57,676 nt of DNA from Segetibacter sp. (GTDB lineage Bacteria > Bacteroidota > Bacteroidia > Chitinophagales > Chitinophagaceae): assembly GCF_025963695.1 (NCBI RefSeq), contig NZ_JAOQAH010000101.1, positions 1 to 57,676 on the forward strand, in the 5' to 3' direction. Under the pieces are notes generated by a model, which was not told the origin of the DNA, searched no databases, and saw only the letters and a list, made by a program, of their open reading frames with translations. This document shows positions 35,014 through 44,274 of this stretch, piece by piece. Every line of letters begins with the position of its first letter. Within the stretch, counting starts at the first letter, position 1. The translations under genes and the position numbers were made by a program.

Positions 35014-37131
35014 ATGTCTAATACCTCTCTTCATATAGCTCTCGTTGGAAATCCTAATAGTGGTAAATCTTCCTTATTTAATGGTTTAACAGGCTTAAAT
35101 CAAAAAGTCGGAAACTTTCCGGGAGTTACAGTTGATAAGAAAACCGGAACAGCTACACTTGAGCCGGGCTTTACTGCTAATATTATTGATCTTCCAGGTA
35201 CTTATAGCCTTTATCCGCGGAGAGCCGACGAATGGGTCTCGTACAAAGTCTTGATGCATGTGGATGAACATGTAAAGCCAGATATGGTAGTACTTGTTGC
35301 AGATGCAAGTAATTTAAAGCGTAACCTGCTTTTTTGCTCGCAAATGATAGATCTTAAAATACCGGTAGTTGTAGCGCTAACGATGGTAGATCTTGCAGCA
35401 AGGAAAGGTATTAGTATAGATCTTGAAGAGTTGGAAAGAGAATTAGGAGTTCCCGTTGTTTCTATTAACCCAAGAAAGAACAAAGGCCTGCCGCAATTAA
35501 AGAAGGTACTGTTACAAATAGCAAGGCAGCAACACAAGCCTTCTTCCCGCGACTTTATTGGTATTAAGGCATTGGCCGAAAATGCTGTACATGCTGTACA
35601 AAAAATTTTCCCTGCACTACCTGATTATGCCGCTGTGCATTACCTTATTAACCATGAAAGCTTTCCGCTTACTGCGGAAGTTCACGACAAAATAGAAAAG
35701 ATAGAAGCGGTAAATAACTTTAATTCCACCCGGCTGCAGGCCGAAGAGATCTTGCAGCGATACGGGCGGATAAGGCAGATTATGCAGCAGAGCGTGGTTG
35801 AAGACGACCCACTTCAACGTAAGTTGTTTACTGAAAAGCTTGACAACTTGTTATTGCACCGCACCTGGGGCTATGTTATTTTGCTATCGGTTCTCTTCCT
35901 TTTATTTCAAAGTATTTTTTGGCTTGCAGAATATCCAATGAATGCAATTGAGTGGATATTCGCATCGGTTAGCGGTTGGTTGAGTGGAGCCATTACTTCG
36001 GGTTGGTGGAGCGACTTGATTATAAATGGAATTATAGCTGGACTAAGTGGAATTCTGGTTTTTATTCCCCAGATAATGATTCTTTTTGGCCTGGTAACCA
36101 TATTAGAGGATACAGGTTATATGGCGCGCATAAGTTTCCTTAGCGATAAACTAATGCGAAAAGTGGGTCTCAATGGTAAAAGTGTAATGCCGATGATTAG
36201 CGGTTTTGCATGTGCAGTGCCCGCTATCATGAGTACTCGTAACATAGAGAACCGAAAGGAAAGATTACTCACCATACTTGTAACTCCATTAATGAGTTGT
36301 AGTGCCCGCCTTCCCGTGTACACCATCCTTATTAGCCTTGTTATTCCAAACCATTATTTTCTTGGTTTTTTAAGTTTGCAGGGCTTGGTTATGATGGGAC
36401 TTTATATACTAGGCGTAGTCATGGCACTTGTTGTAAGCTATGTTTTTAAATGGATTATTAAAATACAGGAAAAAAGCTTTTTTATATTAGAACTTCCTAC
36501 TTATCACGCTCCCCGCTGGAAGAATGTAGGGGTAACCATGATTGAAAAAGCAAGGATTTTCGTTCGGGATGCGGGAAAGGTAATAATGGTAATTAGCCTG
36601 CTTTTATGGTTCCTGAGCAGCTATGGACCTTCGAACCAAATGAATAATCTAAATGCCAGGTATGAAAAGCTGCGGCAACAGCCGAATACAGATAAGGTAA
36701 CCCTGGAAAAAGAATATCGTTCAGAAAAGCTTGAAAACAGTTATGCAGGTGTGATGGGTAGGGCTATCGAACCTGCAATTGCACCACTTGGTTATGATTG
36801 GAAAATAGGGATAGCCTTAGTTACATCGATAGCAGCCCGGGAAGTTTTTGTGGGCACCATGGCAACATTATACAGTGTAGGCGAAGACAATGAAGACACT
36901 TCCTTAAGGCAAAAGATGCAATTAGCCGCACGTCCAAATGGAACTAAAGTGTATACACTGGCCACAGGCATTAGCCTTATGGTGTTTTATGTTTTGGCCA
37001 TGCAATGTATGAGTACACTAGCCGTAGTTAAAAGAGAAACTAAAACGTGGAAGTGGCCCATTATTCAACTGGTCTATATGACCTTTCTTGCTTATGTTAT
37101 GGCGTGGCTTGCTTATATAATAGCCAGTTAA
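35014..37131 (+). CDS. feoB: Ferrous iron transporter B
   Basis: A 705-residue inner-membrane Fe(II) transporter. The N-terminal G domain shows G1 GNPNSGKSS at 12-20, G2 NFPGVTVD at 34-41 and G3 DLPGTYS at 59-65. The G4 position reads ALTMVD at 121-126, with Thr where Asn is usual. A helical spacer domain and the polytopic Gate/FeoB_C region follow (e.g. MISGFACAVPAIMSTR and LVTPLMSCSARLPVY). Known role: GTP-dependent uptake of ferrous iron. No FeoA is encoded immediately upstream or downstream, or fused, which is unusual. Confidence 0.96.
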   Translation: MSNTSLHIALVGNPNSGKSSLFNGLTGLNQKVGNFPGVTVDKKTGTATLEPGFTANIIDLPGTYSLYPRRADEWVSYKVLMHVDEHVKPDMVVLVADASNLKRNLLFCSQMIDLKIPVVVALTMVDLAARKGISIDLEELERELGVPVVSINPRKNKGLPQLKKVLLQIARQQHKPSSRDFIGIKALAENAVHAVQKIFPALPDYAAVHYLINHESFPLTAEVHDKIEKIEAVNNFNSTRLQAEEILQRYGRIRQIMQQSVVEDDPLQRKLFTEKLDNLLLHRTWGYVILLSVLFLLFQSIFWLAEYPMNAIEWIFASVSGWLSGAITSGWWSDLIINGIIAGLSGILVFIPQIMILFGLVTILEDTGYMARISFLSDKLMRKVGLNGKSVMPMISGFACAVPAIMSTRNIENRKERLLTILVTPLMSCSARLPVYTILISLVIPNHYFLGFLSLQGLVMMGLYILGVVMALVVSYVFKWIIKIQEKSFFILELPTYHAPRWKNVGVTMIEKARIFVRDAGKVIMVISLLLWFLSSYGPSNQMNNLNARYEKLRQQPNTDKVTLEKEYRSEKLENSYAGVMGRAIEPAIAPLGYDWKIGIALVTSIAAREVFVGTMATLYSVGEDNEDTSLRQKMQLAARPNGTKVYTLATGISLMVFYVLAMQCMSTLAVVKRETKTWKWPIIQLVYMTFLAYVMAWLAYIIAS

Positions 37132-37584
37132 AATGGCAATGATATATGTAGCTTGTTTTAATCTACCTACGAGTAGTATTTATGTTACTATACACTGCAG
37201 TATATATTGCCTTCACTTCTCTTAAGCCCCCTTTTCTACCTCTAAATTACCGGCATTTTGCACGGCAAGCTGTAGTGCCTTTGTGTCCGCTTTGTTTTTC
37301 TGAAACACTTTGTCTTCCGTAATTGACATACTATGTGTCAACTTATTTTGGGACAAAGCATAACCCTCTTTTATTCTTTTCCTAAGTCACATTGGTAGCT
37401 ATATCAACTATTTCATTTAGCCAGGGCGCCAGATTCAGTAAGTAGATTTTAGAATCACTTCGTACTACAAACAATTCTTTGGGTGCATCTCATATCATTT
37501 CTTCTCTAACTCTATCCGCTTCTTTTCTTTAAAACATACCTTTTTTACAGGCGGCACTTTTTTTGCGGATAAGGAGAGACAATA
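37132..37584. other. Intergenic between feoB and the M28-like gene, unexplained
   Basis: About 450 bases. The minus strand has two broken open stretches (PKELFVVRSDSKIYLLNLAP near 37420-37490 and EDKVFQKNKADTKALQLAVQ near 37250-37330) that look protein-like but match nothing I recognise and are interrupted by stops. Possibly another decayed gene. No dyad element. Confidence 0.35.
37571..37576 (+). promoter_or_regulatory. Shine-Dalgarno AAGGAG that sets the start of the M28-like gene
   Basis: AAGGAG lies eight bases before the ATG at 37585, an ideal spacing. It favours this ATG over a second one at 37591. Such a clean Shine-Dalgarno is exceptional in this window. Confidence 0.6.
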
Positions 37585-39291
37585 ATGTTTATGAAGAAAA
37601 TAGTACTTCTAATAGCTTTCGTTCCGACACTTTTATTTTCTCAATCAAGAAAAGAAAGAAAAGCTTTAGAAGCACAGCAAAAGTTGGATCAAGTCGTCAT
37701 AAGCAATTTGAAAACTCATATACAAAATCTAACTGCTGGCAAAGCATCGACAAGTTATGAAGCACAAGCGGTTGAATACATCGCCAACCAGTTTAAAACA
37801 TTAGGGCTTTTACCAAAAGGATCAAACGGGTTTATTCAACCTTATAAAATAGACAATGGGAAAAGAATTGACCCTTCCACTTATTTAAAAGTAAATGATA
37901 AGCTGTTGGAGGTAAATAAGGACTATTTTCCTCTTGCTTATTCAGCAGAAAAAAAGGTAAAAGGAACGCCGGCAATGGCTTTGAGGGAAAGAGGGGCGCC
38001 GTGGTTTGTTGATGTGAAAGATTTGTTTGAAGACGCTTCAAAAATGCAGGGAGGCAATGTTGAGGTAGTAATTAAAAAAGAACTGGCAAGAGTTGCTTCT
38101 AAAGGTGCTACAGCTCTTTTCCTGTATAATTCAAGCGCCGTAAGTGATAGCCTTTCGTTTAATGGCCGGGAGAAGTCTGCTCCCTCACCTATCCCGGTTT
38201 TTTACATAACAGCGGAAGGTCACAAAAAATATTTTAGCGACCACTCACAGGTTTTGGATGTTGATGGAAATATTGCGTTTAAAGAAGATGTTATATCAGG
38301 AAGCAACGTGATTGGATATTTAAACAACGGAGCTGCGTCAACGATTGTGATTAGCGCTCATTATAGCCCTAAAAAAGAATTGGGCGGTAAAAGTGACGAA
38401 TCTGTAAGGTCCGTTTCGCCCGGTGCTAATGATAATGGAAGCGGAGTGGCTACGTTAATTGAACTGGCAAGAATGTTATCGGCATCAAAGGCAAAAGGTA
38501 ATAATTATACTTTTGTGGCTTTTGGGGGAAACGATGGAGGTTCGACAGCAAGTAGCTATTGGTTAGAGAATACATCAATAAATACTCCCATTAACTATGT
38601 GTTGAATCTTGATATGGTAGGAAGTTATAGCGATAGTAAAAAGCTGTTGGTGCAAGGTTACAACACATCTCCTGTATGGAGCGAAGTTCTTACCTCGGTG
38701 TCAGATAAGAAGCTACAAGTTAGTATCGACAGTCTTAGTAACGTTACGGCGTTGAATGCTTCTTTTTATAAAAAAGAAATTCCCGAATTGACTTTTTCTG
38801 CTGCAGACCACCAGGATTATTTGACAGCGGCAGACGAAGATGGTAAAATAAATTATGCGGGTACGGTTCAGATTGCAAGGTTTATTAGCAGACTGGTGCA
38901 AGCAATAGATTCAAAGGGCAAAGTTGGATTTTCGAAAGTGTCTAACCAACATACTACGGCAGTTAAAGTGGCAGAGTCTACCACTGTTGCAAAACCTGTA
39001 AGGCCTGATGAAGCTGCCGCCGCTTCACTCTCGAGAACTACAGTTAGCTTAGGAGTGATACCAGATAAAGCCAATAATGATTCGGGTTTAAAAATAAGTG
39101 GAGTGACACCCAAAAAACTTGCTTCACGGTTAGGCTTACAATCGGGCGACGTTCTTACTAACCTGGGCTCATATAAAATCTCGGATTTGAAAACCTACAT
39201 GCAGGCTTTATCGAATTTTAAAGCTGGGGATAAAACTACGCTTCGTATTAAAAGAGGCAAAGATGATAAAGAATTTGCTGTAGAGTTTTAA
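37585..39291 (+). CDS. M28 aminopeptidase-like protein with PDZ domain, catalytic residues altered
   Basis: A 568-residue exported protein: signal peptide (~1-20), PA-like insert (~100-235), M28 fold (~245-440) and a C-terminal PDZ domain (~485-568). Numbered from 37585, it keeps H259 (SAHYS), D283 (GANDNGSG), D343 (NLDMVG) and H409 (ADHQDY). However, the HxD motif reads H-Y-S261, the general-base EE pair is N316-D317 (FGGNDGGS), and the later YH reads Y-L. A second zinc site and the proton acceptor therefore look lost. It is probably a pseudoenzyme, or has changed chemistry. The next gene follows after 12 bases. Confidence 0.88.
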   Translation: MFMKKIVLLIAFVPTLLFSQSRKERKALEAQQKLDQVVISNLKTHIQNLTAGKASTSYEAQAVEYIANQFKTLGLLPKGSNGFIQPYKIDNGKRIDPSTYLKVNDKLLEVNKDYFPLAYSAEKKVKGTPAMALRERGAPWFVDVKDLFEDASKMQGGNVEVVIKKELARVASKGATALFLYNSSAVSDSLSFNGREKSAPSPIPVFYITAEGHKKYFSDHSQVLDVDGNIAFKEDVISGSNVIGYLNNGAASTIVISAHYSPKKELGGKSDESVRSVSPGANDNGSGVATLIELARMLSASKAKGNNYTFVAFGGNDGGSTASSYWLENTSINTPINYVLNLDMVGSYSDSKKLLVQGYNTSPVWSEVLTSVSDKKLQVSIDSLSNVTALNASFYKKEIPELTFSAADHQDYLTAADEDGKINYAGTVQIARFISRLVQAIDSKGKVGFSKVSNQHTTAVKVAESTTVAKPVRPDEAAAASLSRTTVSLGVIPDKANNDSGLKISGVTPKKLASRLGLQSGDVLTNLGSYKISDLKTYMQALSNFKAGDKTTLRIKRGKDDKEFAVEF

Positions 39292-39303
39292 CTTTACCCC
39301 CGA

Positions 39304-39735
39304 ATGAAACTGACACTTGACAACGACGCGATAACTGATGACTTTTTCTCTGATACCCGCCTTATTGGCATCATGGCTCCAATAAAAAACTACCAGTTTT
39401 GCTGGCAACTAAATAACCTACTCGGATTTAATTTTCGTCTTGATACTGAAATTGATAAACAGCTTCGAAAGAAAAACAGGCAGTATTTTTTTTCGGTTTA
39501 TCAGCATGAAGAAAACAACTTCTTAAAATATTACCTCTTTCATAACCACTGCGACGGCGAATATCTTTTACCCGAATTTAAGCACCTGGATTTTTTGTTA
39601 CTGATGAAAGGCGACTATGTGGATGATGTGAACTGCAGTCATATTGTTACCACCATAAAATCTATTTCTTCTGTACAAATGGTTGCTGAATTGACAAATG
39701 AAAAAATCAGGAACAAAGAACATCTTGTTTTTTAA
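39304..39735 (+). CDS. IPExxxVDY family protein
   Basis: A 143-residue soluble protein. The family motif appears as LPEFKHLDF at 89-97 (consensus IPExxxVDY). Family members are small, common in Bacteroidota and without known function. It probably shares a transcript with the M28-like gene 12 bases upstream, though the two families are not known partners to me. Convergent with the AsmA-like gene; a dyad element sits in the gap. Confidence 0.85.
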   Translation: MKLTLDNDAITDDFFSDTRLIGIMAPIKNYQFCWQLNNLLGFNFRLDTEIDKQLRKKNRQYFFSVYQHEENNFLKYYLFHNHCDGEYLLPEFKHLDFLLLMKGDYVDDVNCSHIVTTIKSISSVQMVAELTNEKIRNKEHLVF

Positions 39736-39793
39736 TCACCAGCTATTTTAATGCGCTTTAATAAAAGCCCGATTGATTACAAAAAGATGAACG

Positions 39794-39816
39794 TATTGCG
39801 TCGCAACAATGCGTCA
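39794..39816 (+). repeat. Dispersed dyad element, copy 8 (atypical)
   Basis: Reads TATTGCGTCGCAACAATGCG, with the dyad extended to TTGCG-T-CGCAA at 39796-39806. The centre base is T rather than A in the orientation set by the CAAC flank, and the GTACAAG flank is missing. Confidence 0.6.
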
Positions 39817-39836
39817 TAGTACTCCTACTGTCTGGC

Positions 39837-42320
39837 TCAAGACTTTACTTGTGTACTATCTGCTGTAGGCTTATCCTTATCTTTTTTTCTAAGCTTCTTA
39901 AATAAGTCGAGTTTAAACTGAACGTTGCCATCAGGACCCGGTCTGCCTCTTACAAAAATACTTGCTCCAGCTTTTGAGTCTGCGCCTTTATTTTCAGGTG
40001 TATAATCGCCGTCCCTTTTCTTTAGATTGCTTAAAGGGATTTGGATAGCGATATCAGTATTGGGACCAGCTATACTGTAAATACCTTCGACATATAAGGT
40101 AAGAACGGTAGACTGAATCTCCATCCGGTTCAGGTTGATTTCTTTATTTTTTATATCAATGCGATCTTTTAATTCGGCAAAATAAACCTCGCTAAAATTT
40201 CTCTTTTTAAATGCAACCTGCTGAATCTTTTCGAGTGGTGCGTAATTAAGTAAAGCTCCCTGCTTCAAAGAAAAATCTACATACCCGGCAATGTCTTGCG
40301 GTGCTCCCTTTAAATCGCGGTCAATATTCATTGTTACGTTAACCGTAGAAGTAAGTTTGCCCCTGAGGTTTTCGTGAGAAATTCCGTCTTGTCCAAAATC
40401 GTTAAATGCATACATCACTTTGTTTACATCCATGTTCTGCATATTAACGTTTATACTTGATCCATAATATTTGCTGTTTTTAGCTATCAGGTTGCCACGG
40501 ATTGCCATTGAACCTCCGGCGTGTTGCAAACTAACTGTATTTAAAATCCAGTTTTCATTAATAAGGCCAACGGATGCCTTCACATTTGCAGCGGCGAAAC
40601 GATCAAAGGTTAATTTATCTGCCTTAACATCTAACCTAAAGTTGGCCTGGTCAACAATATTATCTATGTTTTGTGCGGTACTACCAAGCTTTGATTTACC
40701 GGTACTTTTTTTGGCCGAAGATGCTCTTTGCTTTAGTAAAGCAGTTAGGGTGTTAAGGTTTAAGAAGGGCGAATAAATATTCCAGTCAAGAACGATTTTA
40801 CCAGGACTTGTGTTCATTAACGCAAGAAGGTTTTTTCCGCTTCCATTCATGGCTAATTTATTACCTCCTACATTTCCCCTGAAGTCTGTAACGTATACAT
40901 CTGTTTTCTTAAAGACAATATTACCCGATACGTTGGTCATTGAAAGGTTGCGTGGATGATACATTATTACTCCATCCGAAAACGACACCTTTCCGCTTAA
41001 AGCAGTATTTCTGTTTGAATTGTGTTGTAAAGGGCCTGAATAGGTAAGATCAAGCGACCCTTTTCCCTCATGCAAATCCAACGTTCTCGTTCCCAGCAAA
41101 GCATTTAGTTGGGGTAGGTCAAAATTGGTTTTAATATCTGCATTGATCATCGGATACACCAGGTTATCAATGTATATATTTTGCGAGTTTATTTTCAGCC
41201 CTTCAAAAGTTCCTTTGAAGTCTTTAAATTGTAACCTTGAGTTTGGGTCTTTTCTTGGTAAACCTGCAATCAACTCATTGGTAAAAGAGCCGTCAAACGA
41301 ACAGTCAGAGAAGCTTGCAAAAGGCGATTGTATATTGTTGTCTGCTACTTTGAATGAAATGTTTACCAGTGGATCTCCTCCGTTTAAAGGGCCACTTATG
41401 TCTGCAAAAACTTCCGCCACGGGTTTCTCAATTTTAACCAGCGACAGAGAAGTGGAAATTTTGGGAGTCAATAATGTTTTTGCCTCCTCATAATTAATAT
41501 TTTTTGTAAATATTTTTAGTGCGAAAGCAGGAGCCTGGGCAAAACTGAAAGTTCCTGAGAAAGTAAACGGATGATTTTTAAAACGTATCTCAATGTCTTC
41601 AAAAGTTAGTTGCTTCCTGCTTTTGTTAAATTGAACACTAAAATTGCCTTGCATTTTGGTCTCACGCACATAACTACCAAACAAAGTATTCAAGGCAAAG
41701 TTATGAATGAGGATATCGTTTGAAGTTTTTAAGGTTAAAAGGGAGTCGGTATTATTGATTCGACAGTTCATCTTGTTTACTTCAAAATCATACAGTTTTC
41801 CTTTTCTCTTGTCGTCTAAAACCAGTCTGACATTTACCAGTTTAACCCCGTGTATTTCTGTCTTTGCTGTTGGTGGCTGGTCTGCTTTGTTTACAACACT
41901 TTTAGGAGATAACAGGTAAGAATTTGTATAACCGGAAGTATCCGTATAAATATATAAGTTAGCGTTCTCGATCTGCAAGGCATTTAAAGGATTATTCTTT
42001 TTAATAAGATTTACCACACTAATGCTTGCATATACTCGTCTGGCTTCAAAAAAAGGATGCTTATGTTGATTGAAAAGAGTGTCCCTGATAGAAACGTTTT
42101 CCAGCTTAATTGAGATGCTTGGAAACTGGGCAAGAAAGCCCAAACCAATGTCGCCTATTTGTACTTCCCCATTTAGCTTGTCGGCAACCTCTTGTTTGAT
42201 TTGATTGATAATCTCTTTTTTCTGGGTCACAACATATATATATGCTATGGTGTAAACCAGCACCAGCACTCCAAAAAAAATGGCAAGTCCTTTAAGTGTA
42301 TATCTTAAAAATTTTCTCAA
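39837..42320 (-). CDS. AsmA-like membrane-anchored protein
   Basis: An 827-residue protein with one N-terminal membrane segment (~10-32) and a long periplasmic beta-rich domain. The opening INQIKQEVADKLNGEVQIGDI...LAQFPSISIKLENVSI is the typical AsmA-family start, and the end carries the AsmA_2-like ALLNYAPLEKIQQVAFKK and DIAIQIPLSNL segments. Known role of the family: envelope maintenance and, in relatives, lipid transfer between membranes. The start is a TTG at 42320, since no in-frame ATG lies close by and the N-terminus is otherwise ideal. Single gene. Confidence 0.88.
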   Translation of the reverse strand: MRKFLRYTLKGLAIFFGVLVLVYTIAYIYVVTQKKEIINQIKQEVADKLNGEVQIGDIGLGFLAQFPSISIKLENVSIRDTLFNQHKHPFFEARRVYASISVVNLIKKNNPLNALQIENANLYIYTDTSGYTNSYLLSPKSVVNKADQPPTAKTEIHGVKLVNVRLVLDDKRKGKLYDFEVNKMNCRINNTDSLLTLKTSNDILIHNFALNTLFGSYVRETKMQGNFSVQFNKSRKQLTFEDIEIRFKNHPFTFSGTFSFAQAPAFALKIFTKNINYEEAKTLLTPKISTSLSLVKIEKPVAEVFADISGPLNGGDPLVNISFKVADNNIQSPFASFSDCSFDGSFTNELIAGLPRKDPNSRLQFKDFKGTFEGLKINSQNIYIDNLVYPMINADIKTNFDLPQLNALLGTRTLDLHEGKGSLDLTYSGPLQHNSNRNTALSGKVSFSDGVIMYHPRNLSMTNVSGNIVFKKTDVYVTDFRGNVGGNKLAMNGSGKNLLALMNTSPGKIVLDWNIYSPFLNLNTLTALLKQRASSAKKSTGKSKLGSTAQNIDNIVDQANFRLDVKADKLTFDRFAAANVKASVGLINENWILNTVSLQHAGGSMAIRGNLIAKNSKYYGSSINVNMQNMDVNKVMYAFNDFGQDGISHENLRGKLTSTVNVTMNIDRDLKGAPQDIAGYVDFSLKQGALLNYAPLEKIQQVAFKKRNFSEVYFAELKDRIDIKNKEINLNRMEIQSTVLTLYVEGIYSIAGPNTDIAIQIPLSNLKKRDGDYTPENKGADSKAGASIFVRGRPGPDGNVQFKLDLFKKLRKKDKDKPTADSTQVKS

Positions 42321-42356
42321 CGCTAATAAGGTGAAATTTTTATGCCATGATGAATA

Positions 42357-42393
42357 AAAAACAAAACCCTAAACATTTTTGGAGTTTTGTTTT
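42357..42393 (-). terminator. Intrinsic terminator after the esterase gene
   Basis: On the minus strand AAAACAAAACTCC pairs with GGGTTTTGTTTT across an AT loop and runs into T's. It overlaps the esterase stop and separates it from the AsmA-like gene. Confidence 0.75.
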
Positions 42394-43123
42394 AAAACTT
42401 TTTATCGAGGATGTACGGCAGCATGTTTCGCCAGGTAGGCCAGTCATGCCTTACATCGTTCCCCCATACATCCAAATCACACCAAATACCTTTGCTATAT
42501 AACACAGATGCAAACCGGCGGGAGGCCTCAGGCTCTTCATATTCTCCACTACCTGTATAAATGTGTATATGATGACTTGCTTTTAGCTTATCAAGAAAAA
42601 AAGGGTCCGAAAGGTTTGGTATGTAATGCATCGGGCTATTATAATATACCTGCTCATCATAAAAGCCTCTTGTGTATTCTGTCAGGTCATACACACCGCT
42701 CATAGATATGACGCCATTCAATATATCCGGCCGCTTGCAAAAAAGGTTCATGGCATGTAGCGCACCAAACGAAGCGCCGCAGGTATAAATAAAAGTTTCT
42801 TTGCTGGTGGCGTTGCGAATAAAAGGAACAACCTCATCGAAAACGTATTGATTAAACTCGTTATGACGGATTGCCCGGTGAGCAGGTTGCATCTCGTAGT
42901 TGAGCCAACTTTCTTTGTTCATGCTATCGATGCTAAACACCCTTAATTTTCCACTGTTAATGAGTGGTTCCAGGGCTTGTAAAAGTTGAAACCGCTCGTA
43001 TTCAAGATAATCTGCCGCCGCCGTAGGAATTAATAGTAGTGCAAATCCGTAATGTCCGTAAGAGGCTATCGGCATTTCTCTTCTTAGCGCCGGGCTGTAC
43101 CACGATGTTATTTCTCTTCTCAT
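42392..43123 (-). CDS. Putative esterase (alpha/beta hydrolase, esterase-D/Fes-like)
   Basis: A 243-residue protein without a signal peptide. Nucleophile elbow GASFGA with S118, and a late H226 in DVRHDWPTW, complete a plausible catalytic triad; the acid is likely D174 or E194 but is not certain. The sequence MRREITSWYSPALRREMPIA matches the putative-esterase family that includes enterochelin and S-formylglutathione hydrolases. The true substrate is unknown. Single gene ending in a terminator. Confidence 0.85.
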   Translation of the reverse strand: MRREITSWYSPALRREMPIASYGHYGFALLLIPTAAADYLEYERFQLLQALEPLINSGKLRVFSIDSMNKESWLNYEMQPAHRAIRHNEFNQYVFDEVVPFIRNATSKETFIYTCGASFGALHAMNLFCKRPDILNGVISMSGVYDLTEYTRGFYDEQVYYNSPMHYIPNLSDPFFLDKLKASHHIHIYTGSGEYEEPEASRRFASVLYSKGIWCDLDVWGNDVRHDWPTWRNMLPYILDKKF

Positions 43124-43265
43124 TTTCTCTTTAAGTTATGGTTTAACACTTATAAGTTTTCTTATCCCAATCATCCTGTTTTTTACTATTCATCCAAAAA
43201 TAGGGAAAGAATAAAAGCAAGCGTTATAACGTAAGAGGTATTGGTACGAGCAACAAATCAACTTT

Positions 43266-43292
43266 CAACATCCTTGTGTCACACCCTTGTAC
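43266..43292 (-). repeat. Dispersed dyad element, copy 9
   Basis: The minus strand reads GTACAAGGGTGTGACACAAG, then GATGTTG; intact dyad at 43275-43283. T/A subtype. It shares the GATGTTG end with copies 2 and 11. Confidence 0.8.
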
Positions 43293-43334
43293 TATTAACT
43301 GTAGTGGCAACTTTTTTTAAATAGTCGCAATGAT

Positions 43335-43382
43335 AGCGTTTCCACTAAATCGAAAATGCCCTTTAAATTTAGTGGAAACGCT
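43335..43382. repeat. Perfect 16-bp inverted repeat downstream of the barrel gene
   Basis: AGCGTTTCCACTAAAT at 43335-43350 is repeated as its exact reverse complement at 43367-43382 with a 16-base loop. It lies 8 bases past the stop of the outer-membrane gene. A minus-strand T-run is not directly attached, so it may be an RNA-stabilising hairpin, a weak terminator or a protein-binding site. Confidence 0.7.
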
Positions 43383-43389
43383 TCTTTAA

Positions 43390-44247
43390 CTACCAGTTGC
43401 TAAACCGAATTCCTAAACTGTATGGATACTGTTCTAAACCGTTTTCATGAAGTTTTGTACGACTGTAGCTTCCAAAAAGCCTGATAGGTCCTATACCAAG
43501 CTCACCTATATAAGCCAGCTTGAATTTTTCGAGACCAATATCTCCTTTTGTTTTTTGTTTACCTCTTTCTGCGCTCACCTCCTTTGTGTGGCTACCCACT
43601 AAATAACCTGCACTAACACCTGCGCTAACACTTAAACCTTTTTTTCGTCCGGGGCTTGTGTTTAAGTTTAGCATAAACGGAACTGTAGCATAACCCGCAT
43701 ACAATTTATTCTTCGTGAAGTTGATGCTGTCTCTATAAATGTAGTTTGGAGCTTTGTTATACCTGATACTATTTTCGTATCTAAAATTAAACATCTCCAG
43801 GCCAAGGCCATACTTTAGGTTTACGTAACCTTTTATCAAATTAATCCGTTGCATAACTACCCAAATATTTACATTCGAACTCTTGGCTGATCTTAGTTTC
43901 AAATCATCTTTCCCTGGTTTGCCACCTGGACCTACTGATCTTAAAAAGCTTTGGGCCTCTGTTCCGGCATAGTTTGTCTTATCATTTACATTAGCAAAGC
44001 CCAGGTCAAAAATCCACCAGTTGGTACTTATTTTACTGGGCTTGTAAGGCTTTTTTTCGATTGAGACATTTGTGGTAGTTTTCTCGCCTGCATTATCCCG
44101 CCTTTTTTTGATGATGATAAAATTGCCTACTCTAACGGTATCAACCCTGTTAGTGGTTGTGTCCGCAACGCGTTTTGTGCTATCTGTTTGGGCAAAGCTT
44201 GCCCCTGCAACCATTACGGCTGCAATTGCCATGTAAATCCTTTTCAT
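43390..44247 (-). CDS. Outer-membrane beta-barrel protein (PorT-like)
   Basis: A 285-residue protein with signal peptide (MKRIYMAIAAVMVAGASFAQ), a polar linker (~20-75) and an alternating-residue barrel region (~75-285) ending in the aromatic terminus GIRFSNW. It is the last gene of an ECF sigma / anti-sigma / barrel operon, 27 bases after the anti-sigma gene. Barrels of this type are common targets or sensors of such operons, but their cargo is unknown. Confidence 0.8.
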   Translation of the reverse strand: MKRIYMAIAAVMVAGASFAQTDSTKRVADTTTNRVDTVRVGNFIIIKKRRDNAGEKTTTNVSIEKKPYKPSKISTNWWIFDLGFANVNDKTNYAGTEAQSFLRSVGPGGKPGKDDLKLRSAKSSNVNIWVVMQRINLIKGYVNLKYGLGLEMFNFRYENSIRYNKAPNYIYRDSINFTKNKLYAGYATVPFMLNLNTSPGRKKGLSVSAGVSAGYLVGSHTKEVSAERGKQKTKGDIGLEKFKLAYIGELGIGPIRLFGSYSRTKLHENGLEQYPYSLGIRFSNW

Positions 44248-44274
44248 TTTAGTATTGTTTTGTGTAGTGTAAGA

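Noticed and set aside
37331..37345. TGTGTCAAC resembling the T/A subtype of the dyad element
   Set aside because: Only half of the dyad is present and neither flank matches.
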